Shown: positions 45,163-57,600 of the stretch, piece by piece
Layout of the letters: the number at the start of each line of letters is the position of its first letter
How positions within the stretch are numbered: the stretch's first letter is position 1
Assembly: GCF_000003815.2 (NCBI RefSeq)
Contig: NC_049987.1
Span: 22,121,218 to 22,185,217 of the forward strand
DNA length: 64,000 bases
Source: Branchiostoma floridae
Lineage: Eukaryota > Chordata > Leptocardii > Amphioxiformes > Branchiostomatidae
Reading direction: 5' to 3'
Made by a program: the position numbers and the translations under genes
Notes under the pieces: model-generated
Seen by the model: the letters and a program-made list of their open reading frames with translations, nothing else
The model's database searches: none
What the model was told of the DNA's origin: nothing

Positions 45163-47057
45163 GAATCTAGTATCGCACAGTTCGGACCCAGCGTTCTTCT
45201 TCGTTCCACTGCAGAAAAAGATGGTGATTCTCAGTTGTACAATAGCAGAAGTTGTGCAGTGGGGGTTCCTTCTGTGTGGTGGGGACTATATTTCAATCAT
45301 CAGGGGAACGGCCTGGCTATTTGATATTCAATCTGGAGTCTGATTGCCTTTTCGTACAGGGATCGTCCATTCCGTAATCTCTGGAGGGGTGGTCCAAAAC
45401 AAGACTTAATCCCGTCGCCTTTGACGTTTAATTACCGTTCACATGTGTATTAAGCCATTACCTACTCTCAATCTTGATTTTGAAGCGGTTTTCCGATCCG
45501 CACCCCTCGAGGTTTTAGAATGGAACATCCCGAACGAAATTGCAGTTTCGGAAAAAAATGTTTAATTATGTCTGGGATTGCGGTGACGTGCCGGAAAACA
45601 TGGAAGGTAAAAACAATGGTGAAAATCAAGGATTGAAAATGAAATAAAAGTAAGTTGTTCTGGGTTTGGCATCCCCTAGCATGCCACTAATGTTGTGCTC
45701 TTGGGAAAGGCACTTCACACGGCTTTCCTCACTCCACCCAGGTGTAAGAATGGGTACCTGACTTCGGTTGGGGAGTAGAAAAGAGATGAACTCTGCCGTC
45801 CAATACCATGCGTTACACACAGTGGATAACAACTCACTACAACCTCAAAAGGGCTATGAGGCTATATTTACCTGCCTTTACTTTTACCTATGAGGTCGCT
45901 CTGGTAGCCTGCTTAAACTTACTTACTTACTACTTACTTCATTATCTCAATCTTTTACAATTATCATGTATATCAAACACGTGTTTTCCGTATTCACAAT
46001 GATCCTTTTGGCATGAATTTGCAGTAAAATTCCAACAAGGGCCACAGCACAACTTGTTAATGTCAATATAAAAGCAATGAATAACTCATCTCACTAATGT
46101 TATGATTCTTGATTTTTCTGCGTGAATCAATCCAGTATCGCCATCATGTTATATGCTTACATGTTATTTAAAAAAGAAATAAAAATCCAGCATGCAACGT
46201 ACCGAGACCCCAGTTCAAGCCTGGCTAGGGCATCTTGGTTGGGGCTACACCTGTCGCTGTAAATACACCCTACACTTTAAGCTTATGGTGTGATCCTCCC
46301 TAAACATTGATCCACGCTAGTCTCCGTAGAAGCTTAAGCCTCCATGGGGCCTTCATCGGCTCATAATACACTTTTGCTGGCCATTTCTTTTGTACTGGGT
46401 CGCTGATTGCCGACCGTCGCTGATTCATTGGCTCCAGAGCCTGCTACGGAGGCTAGAACCACGCGGACTATATCATTGTAAATGTCAGTTTTACACCAAT
46501 GTTACACATGTATTTGCAATCAGCCCTCGGGCGTACATTAGCAATAAACGTATATTCATTAATCTCCGAGTAAGTGTGATATAGAAGAAAGTCAGTGTTC
46601 GGTAAGTCCTCGACGCAAATACCCTGTACGATTTTCCACCCCTCTATCTGCTTGGAGATTGGTGTATATCGGTGGTTAGACCTCCAATGGGATTGGAACC
46701 CCGGCCTTGTGATACAGGAGCGGGATTGAGGTAATGATTAACTCCGCACTAATCCACTTACATGTACTATATGTGCGATAATGCCGGGCAGGGTGGCGCA
46801 CAGAACACCCAGGGTTTGTGGGCAGTAATCTCCGAGCAGATGTAAGGATCCTGCTCAGTTTCAGTGTTTTTGATGTGGTTTTGTAACGTTTAATACGTCT
46901 TCGCAGTTAGCACAAGTTCTAAACTCTTCACAAGCTGAAAGGAAGTTCGGGTTCACTATTAGAAAGACGCACTCACACAAAGATTGTCCTCCAAATACCC
47001 TCAGACCACACCGGATGCTCATGTGTGATCATCAGCGTGCTTGGAGATCAGTGGTCC
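45163..47057. other. intergenic with SINE and LINE-tail fragments
   Basis: 45690-45780 is a SINE piece (CTTGGGAAAGGCACTTCACA, CACTCCACCCAGGTGTAAGA). 45908-45940 (AAACTTACTTACTTACTACT) looks like a reverse LINE tail. GATTGGAACCCCGG near 46694 is B-box-like. GCTTGGAGATT near 46650 and TAATCTCCGAGCAGAT near 46827 are MITE ends. No gene was seen. Confidence 0.5.
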
Positions 47058-47325
47058 AGCCTAATCTCCGAGTAGATGAGTCGATCGGGATTGTTTTTCG
47101 GGCCTTTTTGTGGCCTTTTATGCGTTTCTCTCTCTTAGTTGCCCATTTTTCTGATCGCCTTGCTGTGTACCTGTCGACAATACAGTGGATTCGCGTAGTA
47201 AGATATTGACGAGGTTTGATGCGAAGTTTGGCTGGCGGACGGAACGAAAAGCCGACAAAATAGTATGCACCACAAAAACGTAAAAAAAAGACATAAAAAG
47301 TCGGAGTCTAACCTCTGCTTAGAGA
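47058..47325. mobile_element. MITE, TAATCTCCGAGTAGA / CTCTGCTTAGAGAG ends
   Basis: Diverged ends of the CTCCAAGCAGA family enclose a 'TTTTTCGGGCCTTTTTGTGG' interior. Weak inverted symmetry. Confidence 0.45.
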
Positions 47326-49629
47326 GTAGTTTTAAATCACTATGCATGTACTTGAAATAATTTTGCTCTGCCCAGTGCGACTGAGGCAAAGGGCAAAGCA
47401 TGAACCACAAGGAAGAGAAGTAGATGTGTATAAAAGACTACAAAGACCCCACAAGACAAGTGTTTCCGACACATTAATGCCTGTATCGCCCTTTGTACGC
47501 CCTACCAGTTCCACAGGCAAGCGGCGCGGCAGAGCTGAATTTTATGGACTGATAGAACATATGTTTCCCTAATTCATAAACACCATATAAGTGATTCAGA
47601 ATAAATTATATTTCTAATCAATTTTAAAAAAATCTCCGATTCTAAAACAGACCCGTTCCTTCATTTTCACCATCACAAAGAAGCGAGGAATCGAATTTAG
47701 AGTAGATTACAATTCTTGTGTTGATATTTTTTTATATGATATTCCTATGTAAACTCCGTTTTTTTGCGACGTGTAGTTAACCCAGTGGGTAGATACATAC
47801 AATGCAGGTCATTACTAGTATTCATATATTACACCGTGCGACCTGTCAGACCTACTTTTTGCACATCTGACTGTACGTGTCCTAGCTATCTATGCTGTAT
47901 ACTGTATCGATGTATATACCGTATCGTAACTATATGTTCTAATGTGTAAGCATCAGCATTTTGCGCCTCACTGAAAAAGAAGGACTCGTGCGCTAATGTT
48001 TCAGTGAGGCTTGTCTTGTGGAGCCTTTGTAGGAGCTCCGATCTACTTTTTAGGAGTTCCGATAATCCTAGGGTAAAATGAATGGTTGAACACGCATTAC
48101 GTCTGCTTGGATCTCAGGTTGTGAGTTCGGTAACGCGATCCGTGCCCAGCTGGCCCGTTGTAATATGTCAGCCGCAGACCTATTAACCTGTTGTAATCAT
48201 CGGGGGTGGGAGGGGGCGAGCCGAGCATGGCAAAGGTGGGCATGGGGGGTTTACAAACATACCTTGTGCGGATGGATGAAGAAAACGGGATCATAGTAAT
48301 TACTAGTAGTACCCTCCTTCCCTGACTTTCAGAGCGGCGTTTCATCTTTTCATACCCCCGTCACATTAGGCGAAAATCGTTCGGACGACAATTCTGCGAG
48401 CTCTAAATGGCATTTTCGTGAGTAAGACGTCCGATGTTCTCACGATCATCCCGCGATTTTTCGGGATCGCCGGCGATTTTCAAGGCTCGTACGATGGTCG
48501 CTTGGCCTGGAGGAGTCATGCCGTCGCAGGTAGTAGAAAGCAATAAACATACTTTGCAGTGGGATCAGGATGTGCAAAATACATAAGTTAGTCGAGCAAC
48601 TGGAAACGTTTCGAAAACGATAAGCAGACGTGTCAGATAGAATCCATTGACGAAAGAAAGCGGATGCAATCTGGCGGTTTTCAATACTAGTCTAGTTGCT
48701 CGAGTAAGTTTATATCTTGTTACCTGGATGGCTAACTTTCATTGATGATACACGATATGGAAGTGCTTCGGTTGTTAAAAACCCATAAAAAAACCCATGA
48801 AAACCCAAGAAATAAAAGACTAGGAGTTGAAACCTTTACGTCTCAAATCCTCTCAATGTCGACCATGAAAATTACTTGCTAAACAGAGCATTTCTAACAC
48901 TGCCGTTTTTCTGTGTCAATCCAAGAAGGTTATATGGTCAATCAAAGTTGATGGTGAAAATTTTACAGCTACTGTAAACCGGATAAAGTTTTTTACCTGA
49001 AAATGTAGACAATTGAAAATTCTGACATTGTACATATATAGTGAAAATTACATGGTAACTCACTACATTGTGTTTTTTTAAAAGCTAGTGCAAAACCCCC
49101 AACAGAGCCCCAATCTCCACAGGCACAGTCATCACCACACACGAGCCCCGGTAAAATCCAATTATTACGTTCTGGTCTTTAATCATAGAGCCGAGCATTC
49201 TTAATCTTTTCCTAGGCAGCAAATCTGCTTATGAGTTCCTTGTGTAAACAGTTTGCATAAACAAGATCCGCACGTGGCTCGTTCACACTGGGTTCACACA
49301 GACCATGAATGTGCAAAGGGTAACAATATAGGCAAGGCAAATGTAGTCCCATAGCATGTTGATTAAGGTAGGAGGAACCTCTTGTATCCTTGACCAGAAG
49401 TCCTACTAGGAGACGAAAACTCCGAACAAGAAACCTGCATCTACTGGGGCCGTCTTACACGTTGCATATAATTCTGTCCCTGTAGACGAGAGGGTGCAGA
49501 AGGAATTGCACACCCCTCCTTCACCATAAAAAGTCATGTGCAGGTCAGGCAAACAGGTTGCCGAACCCACGGGCAAGTGCCTGTTTGCCTGCTCATCTGT
49601 TGAAAAATCGAAAGGAGAAACCAAAGGTT
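47326..49629. other. intergenic, nothing recognised
   Basis: AT-rich with a short GC-rich patch at 48190-48530. Open frames here are short and lack motifs. Confidence 0.45.
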
Positions 49630-49750
49630 AGACATCCAGGTTACAAGACACACCAAAAAGCAGTTACTCAAGCAACTGGATGTGATGTTGGAAACGGTCA
49701 GACGTTTCAGATCAGACAACCATCCGGTGTCTTTCGTCAGGGACACTGGA
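49630..49750. repeat. dispersed repeat (AGACATCCAGG...CAGTTACTCAAGCAACT)
   Basis: Shares TTAGACATCCAGGT, AAAAAGCAGTTACTCAAGCA and GTCAGACGTTTCAGAT with the copies at 51925-52022 and 63498-63614, which are in the opposite orientation, and with the split copy at 22081-22585. Confidence 0.8.
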
Positions 49751-49956
49751 GAAATCTTGTTGGAGGGAGTTGTTATATCCTACCTGTGAATTGGTATGCA
49801 AGAGAGATCTAGTTGGAGAACAGGTTCATCCTTACTGTGAATTAATGTGCTATGTAGTCGACTAGTCCCAAAGCCTTTGTGAGGCTGTAAGAGTAGTGGT
49901 TTGTTATCCACTGTATCTACTGCGTACTTGTGTATATTGAAAGGCGTAGCCCATCC

Positions 49957-50112
49957 TAATCTCCAAGCAGATCCTAAAATGGCATAAGAGAGTACCAAAC
50001 TGGCCAAGGAGTGTAGTCGGCCAAAAGGTGTCCATTTGCCTAGGCCGGCTTCACTCCTTTGCCAGCTTTTGATACTACCTTATGCTACCGAAGGATCTGC
50101 TTGAAAGATTAG
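49957..50112. mobile_element. MITE, TAATCTCCAAGCAGATCCTA ends
   Basis: The right end is GGATCTGCTTGAAAGATTAG. The interior has GGCCAAGGAGTGTAG and the mirrored CACTCCTTTGCCAGCTTTTG. A partial relative (CAAAGCTGGCCAAGGAGTAT / GCTTTGATACTATCTTATGC) follows at about 50158-50275. Confidence 0.85.
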
Positions 50113-50275
50113 CCCATCCCTCTCCTCCCACCGCCTTTTACCTCCCCTATTAAAGTCGGTACCCAGTGGCATAACATGTATCAAAGCTGGCCAAGGAGTA
50201 TATCCGGCCAAAGGGAGTCAGCCGACCAGCTTTGATACTATCTTATGCCACTGGTAAATCTGCCTGGAGACCCAT

Positions 50276-50984
50276 TTTCCAACCTGGGTGTAGACTATAG
50301 TGAGGAAAATCATGCACAGCGACTTTCCCAAGGTCACAACATTGGTGGCATGTTAGGGGATCCAAACCAAGGACCCTAGGGATCTGGGCCAAACAACCTA
50401 ACTGGAAACAAAGGAAAGGAAAATGAAGAAATTACAAGTAATACCCCTTTCCACCAAGGTGGTGATATTTGAGCATTCAAAACTCCCATGTGTCTTTCAA
50501 AGGAAATTCTTAATTAAATAAAGAAGTGCATTTTATAAGTTTCATTGTCAAATCATACTTTTATATCATAGATCATATCCCAATTATAAAGTCATAAATT
50601 ATACAGTTAATCAGTTTTGATAAAGAGGACATAAAAAAGGACAAAAGGTGACCAGTTTAGGAGTTTTATTCTTATCTTCATTGTTTCTGCATAAAACTAA
50701 CGTTATATCTCTGGTACCCCATAGCAGTTTACTCTATATACATAGGAGCTGCATACAACCAAGGCTATTACCAGCAATTTCTTTTTTATAATATCTTCCT
50801 GTACCAATGTTCAGGCATTATGATTACATGTACCACAATATTTAATGACATCTCTATGCAACATTCTTGAATGTAGTACAGAGTCTACAGAACTGAAGCT
50901 TCCTTTGTCTTAAATTCATGGCAGCCTCCCGATATTGCACCATCTTATTTACATCAGAAAGGAAAAATGAAGAAATAATTTATA
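50276..50984. other. intergenic downstream of TRAPPC10
   Basis: 50310-50395 has a reverse SINE-like piece (CGACTTTCCCAAGG). The rest is AT-rich and may include the TRAPPC10 3' UTR. No clear polyadenylation signal was chosen. Confidence 0.4.
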
Positions 50985-51262
50985 TCAGTAAGTTGATTGG
51001 ACGGTAATGACCAACAGGTTAAAGTTCGGTAATAACCTTTCACTTTAAGTTCATTAGAGGGTAATGACCTGTAGGCTCAAGTTCATTGGAAGGTAATGAC
51101 CTTCAAGTTAAATTTATTGAAAGGTAACTGAACTGACTGAAAGGTAATGACCAAATTATTTGAAAATAATGACCTTTAGGTTAAAGTTCACTAGAGGGTA
51201 ATAAGGTTAAAGTTCACTGAAGGGTCAAATGAGGTCAAAGTTCATTGGAAGGTGATGACCAG
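50985..51262 (-). repeat. short array copying the TRAPPC10 stop-codon region
   Basis: On the minus strand the last codons and stop lie in GGTCATCACCTTCCAATGAA followed by CTTTGACC. The pattern GGTCATTACC...CCAATGAACTT.A recurs about seven or eight times in the 3' UTR with a unit of about 30-35 bp. The copies are diverged. Confidence 0.8.
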
Positions 51263-51600
51263 GTTGCCCCCGTTGTTGGCAGGTAAGACGTGCACCTGCT
51301 GCGCCTGGCTACAGCTGTACACCTGTCCATGTCCGAAGTACACCTGTCCTGGATGACTGTCATCAGGGGACCGTTCAACACTGTCAGGGGAGGGTCTAAC
51401 GGTGCCAGGGGAGAGTTCATTGTTGTCTGGAGAGGGTAGCTCCTGGTACTGGGACAATTGGACGACAGGAACCGGCAGGTATCCACCAATCAGAGGCATG
51501 ACCTCCAGCAGAACCTCCTTGGTTGTCATGGTAGCGGTCGGCATGGAGACGACCCCTGAACTCTTGCCGCACACAGCCCACATGGTGTTGTCTGCCAGCA
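51242..51600 (-). CDS. TRAPPC10: TRAPPC10 last exon
   Basis: Acceptor CCTTTTCCAG, phase 1. LADNTMWAVCGKSSGVVSMP, EVMPLIGGYLPVPVVQLSQY, a Ser/Pro-rich loop, then QVYSCSQAQQVHVLPANN and stop. It is the most diagnostic exon for TRAPPC10. Confidence 0.9.
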
Positions 51601-54600
51601 CTGGAAAAGGTTTGACATAACCCTGGTTACTTTAGATTATATAAGGGAGAAACTAAATACATGTCAATGTTTGACACATCTTTGAAGTCTAATAATAGTG
51701 TCTTTCTGTTTATGACTCTCTTTCTTCTCCATCCCCATTTTCAAAGAGTTAAGAGATGCTACATATGGTATATTATGCCAGGTGATTATACCAGATATAT
51801 TGATACAGATACATGTAATGGATATGGCTAACAGGCTTAGTAACAGCAGCTTTTTCATCAGCAACAATTTTTTGGGGGGGCAGATATGATTGTTATGAAA
51901 TGCGTGAATCACTTTAACCTCTACTAAAGGATAGTGGATAATATCTGAAACGTCTGACCGTATCCAAAGTTGCTTGAGTAACTGTTTTTTGGTTTATCTT
52001 ATTACCTGGATGTCTAACCTTCAAAGAAGTACTCACCCTCGTACATGAGCGGTACCGAATCTGTGTCCTGTCTGTCCACAGGTTGGGATGTGGAGGTGAT
52101 GAGCAGTCTCAGGGGACATAAAACTCCTGCCTGGCACTTCTCACTACCTGTGGGGGTCTCTACTGTCGTCTCTACCTGGTACAGGGTCTGGAATCAACAA
52201 ACAAATAAATAGATAAACAAATAAATACAAACAACATAATGATGACACAAAACTGTAGCCAGGCACTTCTCACTGCCTTTTGGTGTCTCCACTGTCGTCT
52301 CTACTTGGTACAGGGTCTGGAGTTAACAACAAAAAAACAAACAAACAAGTGAATAAACAACATAGATGACACAGGACTCCAGCCTGGCACTTCTCACTAC
52401 CTGTTGGGGTCTCCACTGTCGTCTCTACCTGGTACAGGGTCTGGAGTCAACAAACAAACAAATAAACAAACAAGTAAATATAAGCAACACCGATGACACA
52501 GAACTCCAGCCTGGCACTTCTCACTGCCTGTGGGGGTCTCAACTGTCGTCTCTACTTGGTACAGGGTCTGGAGTCAACAAACAAACAAACAAACAAGTAA
52601 ATATAAGCAACACCGATGACATAGGACTCCCGCCTGGCACTTCTCACTACCTGTGGGGGTCTCCACTGTTGTCTCTACCTGGTACAGGGTCTGGAGTCAA
52701 CAAACAAACAAACAAATAAACAAACAAGTAAATATAAGCAACACCGATGACACAGAACTCCAGCCTGGCACTTCTCACTGCCTGTGGGGGTCTCAACTGT
52801 CGTCTCTACTTGGTACAGGGTCTGGAGTCAACAAACAAACAAACAAACAAGTAAATATAAGCAACACCGATGACATAGGACTCCCGCCTGGCACTTCTCA
52901 CTACCTGTGGGGGTCTCCACTGTTGTCTCTACCTGGTACAGGGTCTGGAGTCAACAAACAAACAAACAAAGAAGTAAATATAAGCAACACCGATGACACA
53001 GGACTCCCGCCTGGCACTTCTCACTGCCTGTGGGGGTCTCCACTGTCGTCTCTACCTGGTACAGGGTCTGGAGTCAGCAAACAAACAAATAAACAAACAA
53101 ATAAGTAAATAGACAAACACATAGAAACAATGTAACGGACACAGAACTCCAGCCTGGCACTTCTCACTACCTGTGGGGGTCTCCACTGTTGTCTCCACCT
53201 GGTACAGGGTCTGGAGTCAACAAACAAACAAATAAACAAACAAATAAGTAAATAGACAAACACATAGAAACAATGTAACGGACACAGAACTCCAGCCTGG
53301 CACTTCTCACTACCTGTGGGGGTCTCCACTGTTGTCTCCACCTGGTACAGGGTCTGGAGTCAACAAACAAACAAACAAGTAAATATAAGCAACACCGATG
53401 ACACAGGACTCCCGCCTGGCACTTTTCACTACCTGTTGGGGTCTCCACTGATGTCTCGACCTGGTACAGGGTCTGGAGTCAACAAACAAACAAACAAACA
53501 AGTAAATATAAGAAACACCGATGACACAGGACTCCCGCCTGGCACTTCTTACTGCCTGTTGGGGTCTCAACTGTCGTCTCTACCTGGTACAGGGTCTGGA
53601 GTCAACAAACAAACAAACAAGTAAATATAAGCAACACCGATGACACAGGACTCCCGCCTGGCACTTCTCACTACCTGTGGGGGTCTCCATTGTCGTCTCT
53701 ACCTGGTACAGGGTCTGGAGTCAACAAACAAACAAACAAACAAGTAAATATAAGCAACACCGATGACATAGGACTCCCGCCTGGCACTTCTCACTACCTG
53801 TGGGGGTCTCCACTGTTGTCTCTACCTGGTACAGGGTCTGGAGTCAACAAACAAACAAACAAAGAAGTAAATATAAGCAACACCGATGACACAGGACTCC
53901 CGCCTGGCACTTCTCACTGCCTGTGGGGGTCTCCACTGTCGTCTCTACCTGGTACAGGGTCTGGAGTCAGCAAACAAACAAATAAACAAACAAATAAGTA
54001 AATAGACAAACACATAGAAACAATGTAACGGACACAGAACTCCAGCCTGGCACTTCTCACTACCTGTGGGGGTCTCCACTGTTGTCTCCACCTGGTACAG
54101 GGTCTGGAGTCAACAAACAAACAAATAAACAAACAAATAAGTAAATAGACAAACACATAGAAACAATGTAACGGACACAGAACTCCAGCCTGGCACTTCT
54201 CACTACCTGTGGGGGTCTCCACTGTTGTCTCCACCTGGTACAGGGTCTGGAGTCAACAAACAAACAAACAAGTAAATATAAGCAACACCGATGACATAAA
54301 ACTCCAGCCTGGCACTTCTCACTACCTGTTGGGGTCTCCACTGATGTCTCTACTTGGTACAGGGTCTGGAGTCAACAAACAAACAAACAAGTAAATATAA
54401 GCAACACCGATGACATAAAACTCCAGCCTGGCACTTCTCACTACCTGTTGGGGTCTCCACTGATGTCTCGACCTGGTACAGGGTCTGGAGTCAACAAACA
54501 AACAAACAAACAAGTAAATATAAGAAACACCGATGACACAGGACTCCCGCCTGGCACTTCTTACTGCCTGTTGGGGTCTCAACTGTCGTCTCTACCTGGT

Positions 54601-57600
54601 ACAGGGTCTGGAGTCAACAAACAAACAAACAAACAAGTAAATATAAGCAACACCGATGACACAGGACTCCTGCCTGGCACTTCTCACAGCCTGTGGGGGT
54701 CTCCACTGTTGTCTCTACCTGGTACAGGGTCTGGAGTCAACAAACAAACAAACAAAGATAACAAGTGAATAGACAAACAAATAAATAGAAACAATGTAAA
54801 GGACACAGGTCTCCTGCCTGGCACTTCTCACTGCCTGTTGGTGTCTCTACTGAGGTCTCTACCTGGTACAGGGTCTGGAGTCAACAAACAAACAAACAAA
54901 CAAACAAATAAATACAAACAATGCTTGTGGGGGGTCTCCACTGTTGTCTCGACCTGGTACAGGGTCTGGGGTCAACAAACAAACAAACGAACAAGTAAAT
55001 ACAAACAACATTGATGACAGAGAGCTCAAGCTTGGTTCTTCCCACTGATGTCTCTGTGATAAAGAAAATGCACAGTACATATAGCTTTAAACTCTGCAAT
55101 GGTAATGTGTAAGTAAAATTTGGTCTTTTCTATATGCATAAAGTCATCACTACAAATTTCAGTGCTATCAACCAAAAATAAAGGAGACCTTTGCATACAA
55201 CACTGCAAACTTTTGCGGGGTAGGTTGATTGTTGTTGATACTGTTGTTCCATACCTTAAAGCTGTTCATTGTAAAGCTGTAGTTGTAGGGAGTCTGCTGC
55301 TGTGATCCCTGCAGACAGTACTGCAGAGAAAACCTGCAGCTGAGCTGCGGCAGTCCCTGCAGTTCTTCTGGGTGCAGCTGCCACAGGTACGACACGGTCT
55401 GGTCCTTGTATACAATCTAGGTGGGGGGGAGAGGGCCTGTAAGAGTTAACATCTGCCACAGGTACGACGCGGTCTGGTCTCTGTACACAACATGGGGGGA
55501 GGGGGGCACATACGAGTTAAAATCTACCAAAGGTATGACACCATCTGGTCTCTGTACACAACCTGGGAGGGAAAAATGTTACAAAAGACTTCAATTGAAA
55601 GACCTCACACCAGTTTAGCTCACAGAAGAGCTAATCTTCCCTAGGTTGTGACAGAGAAGACCGACGCCACGTACAGTGTTTACAGGTTTATTGTACCAAT
55701 GAATTTCCCCAAGCTCTTTTCGACATGTACCACATCCTCCTGTCCTAAGGACTGCAACCCTTTCCAGTTAAGTGTGCAAGTTTGAGGAGCAACAAAAGCT
55801 GGAATTCAAACTACCAACCTCTTACTGTCACATGTAAATGGTAGAAATGTAGAATATTAGACAATTGAATTTCTGTTCCTACACAAGGTTGATATGGTGT
55901 CCTTGTGGTTGGGGCTGTTTGTTTGTATTGCAAAAGTTTATTTTACAGGAGGGGGTGCTAGTCCTTTCTCCATAGCGCGCTCAAGGCACCTCCTCAAACA
56001 CAGGACCCCAACTTTACATCCCTTCCAAAAGACAGGTGCAGAGATGCCCTGTTCCACAGGGAACTGGGGTCTCCCAGTTACCAACGAAATCAGAACCAGG
56101 AGCTCAACTGTGAGGCCGCAACCAGTTGAGCTACAGGAACATCCTAACAGTTAAGTAAGACATACACCTAAATAAGTAATCTCCAAGCAGATCCTACGGT
56201 AGCATAAGATACTATCAAAAGCTGGCAGAGGAGTGAAGCCATCTTAGGAGAGTGTTTCGCTACAAGGCAAATGGACACCTTTTGGCTGACTACACTCCTT
56301 AGCCAGTTTGGTACTATCTGATGCCATTGTAGGATCTGCTTGGAGATTACTAAATAAGCACAGATAAAACTGACCATGGGGCTGTCTTGATGGAGCGGTG
56401 TCAATCTCACAGCCGTGTCACTGTCCTGCAGGTCACTGATGGAGAGGTCAGGGTTCTGTAGGTCAAACTTGGCACTGCTCAGGCCAACCACCTCCACATG
56501 CACAAACTTACTACAGAGGGAACACATGGGAAGAAGTAAAAGGTTATGATTATTGAAATCATAAATAAGTCAAGTAAGATGTCTTTCTCAACAGGCATAT
56601 CATAAGACAAATAATGAGTAGGTCATGGTGTTGCACAGAAACCTGTTTTACTTAGCTCTAATTCTGCCTTTTTGGGGATCAAATTTGCACTCATGCCTGT
56701 ACTAGTCCATTACACCATATTTTTCATTGACTCTCATTCTTCTGACTGAATTAATTACTTGTCTTATTTCCTCACATCCACCAAGTAGTCATTACAGAGA
56801 GGTTTGACTGTGCTAATCTGTATGTTTAATGTGTAATAACAAAATTTACATGCATCCAGGTGCCATTTATATGTACATGTATGTTGGACATAGCCAAAAT
56901 TCTATGAAACACAAATTCAAACTGGTCATCATAGGCGAAGAGCACACTTGGAGGTTCAAATCAAATATTGTATCATGAACCATGCAAATATTTCTTGGAG
57001 ATTAATGAAATAGATGAAAAAAATCAATATAAAGCTACCTGTCCCCTGCAGTGTGTAGCTGGTTCTTGGCCAGGAATGGATAGTGGAAAATGAAGGTCGT
57101 CTCAGGTTCATCTTTTACTAGTGGACTCTTAAAGGAGACCTGCAGAAACAAACAAAGTAAATCACAAGGAATGGTTGTTATTGGGATAGATAAAATATTT
57201 CTCATATACACTTGTTTTGTTCATTTTCTTAGAATATAAAAAATAACTGCCTGAGTCCCTGACTGAAGCTGTCGACTGTCTCCTGAGACGACAAGAGCCG
57301 AAGAAACAAGTTCCAGCACCGTCACTGCAGTAACTATCACAGATAAAGGAGCAGTGAGTTGTCTAGATTTATCATTGAATGCTTCCTAAAAAGAAGGTAA
57401 GCTAAAACTAGTAAAAGTAATGTGAGAACAATGGACAATCAACAGAAACTGAACTGGATAACCTGGCAGCATGCTTTGTTGTTTACAGAAAGAGTCAATT
57501 ACATAACTGGAAAAAAGATAGACCCTAGCTCATCCAAACATTTTTATCATCATCTTGCCGTGGTCTACAGTCAGTGCTTCATGTACCTTGTTTTCCAAAT

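Noticed and set aside
52366-54768. Plus-strand open frames (NKQTNKQVNISNTDD repeats)
   Set aside because: They are antisense to the exon-derived array and reflect the (AAAC)n runs.
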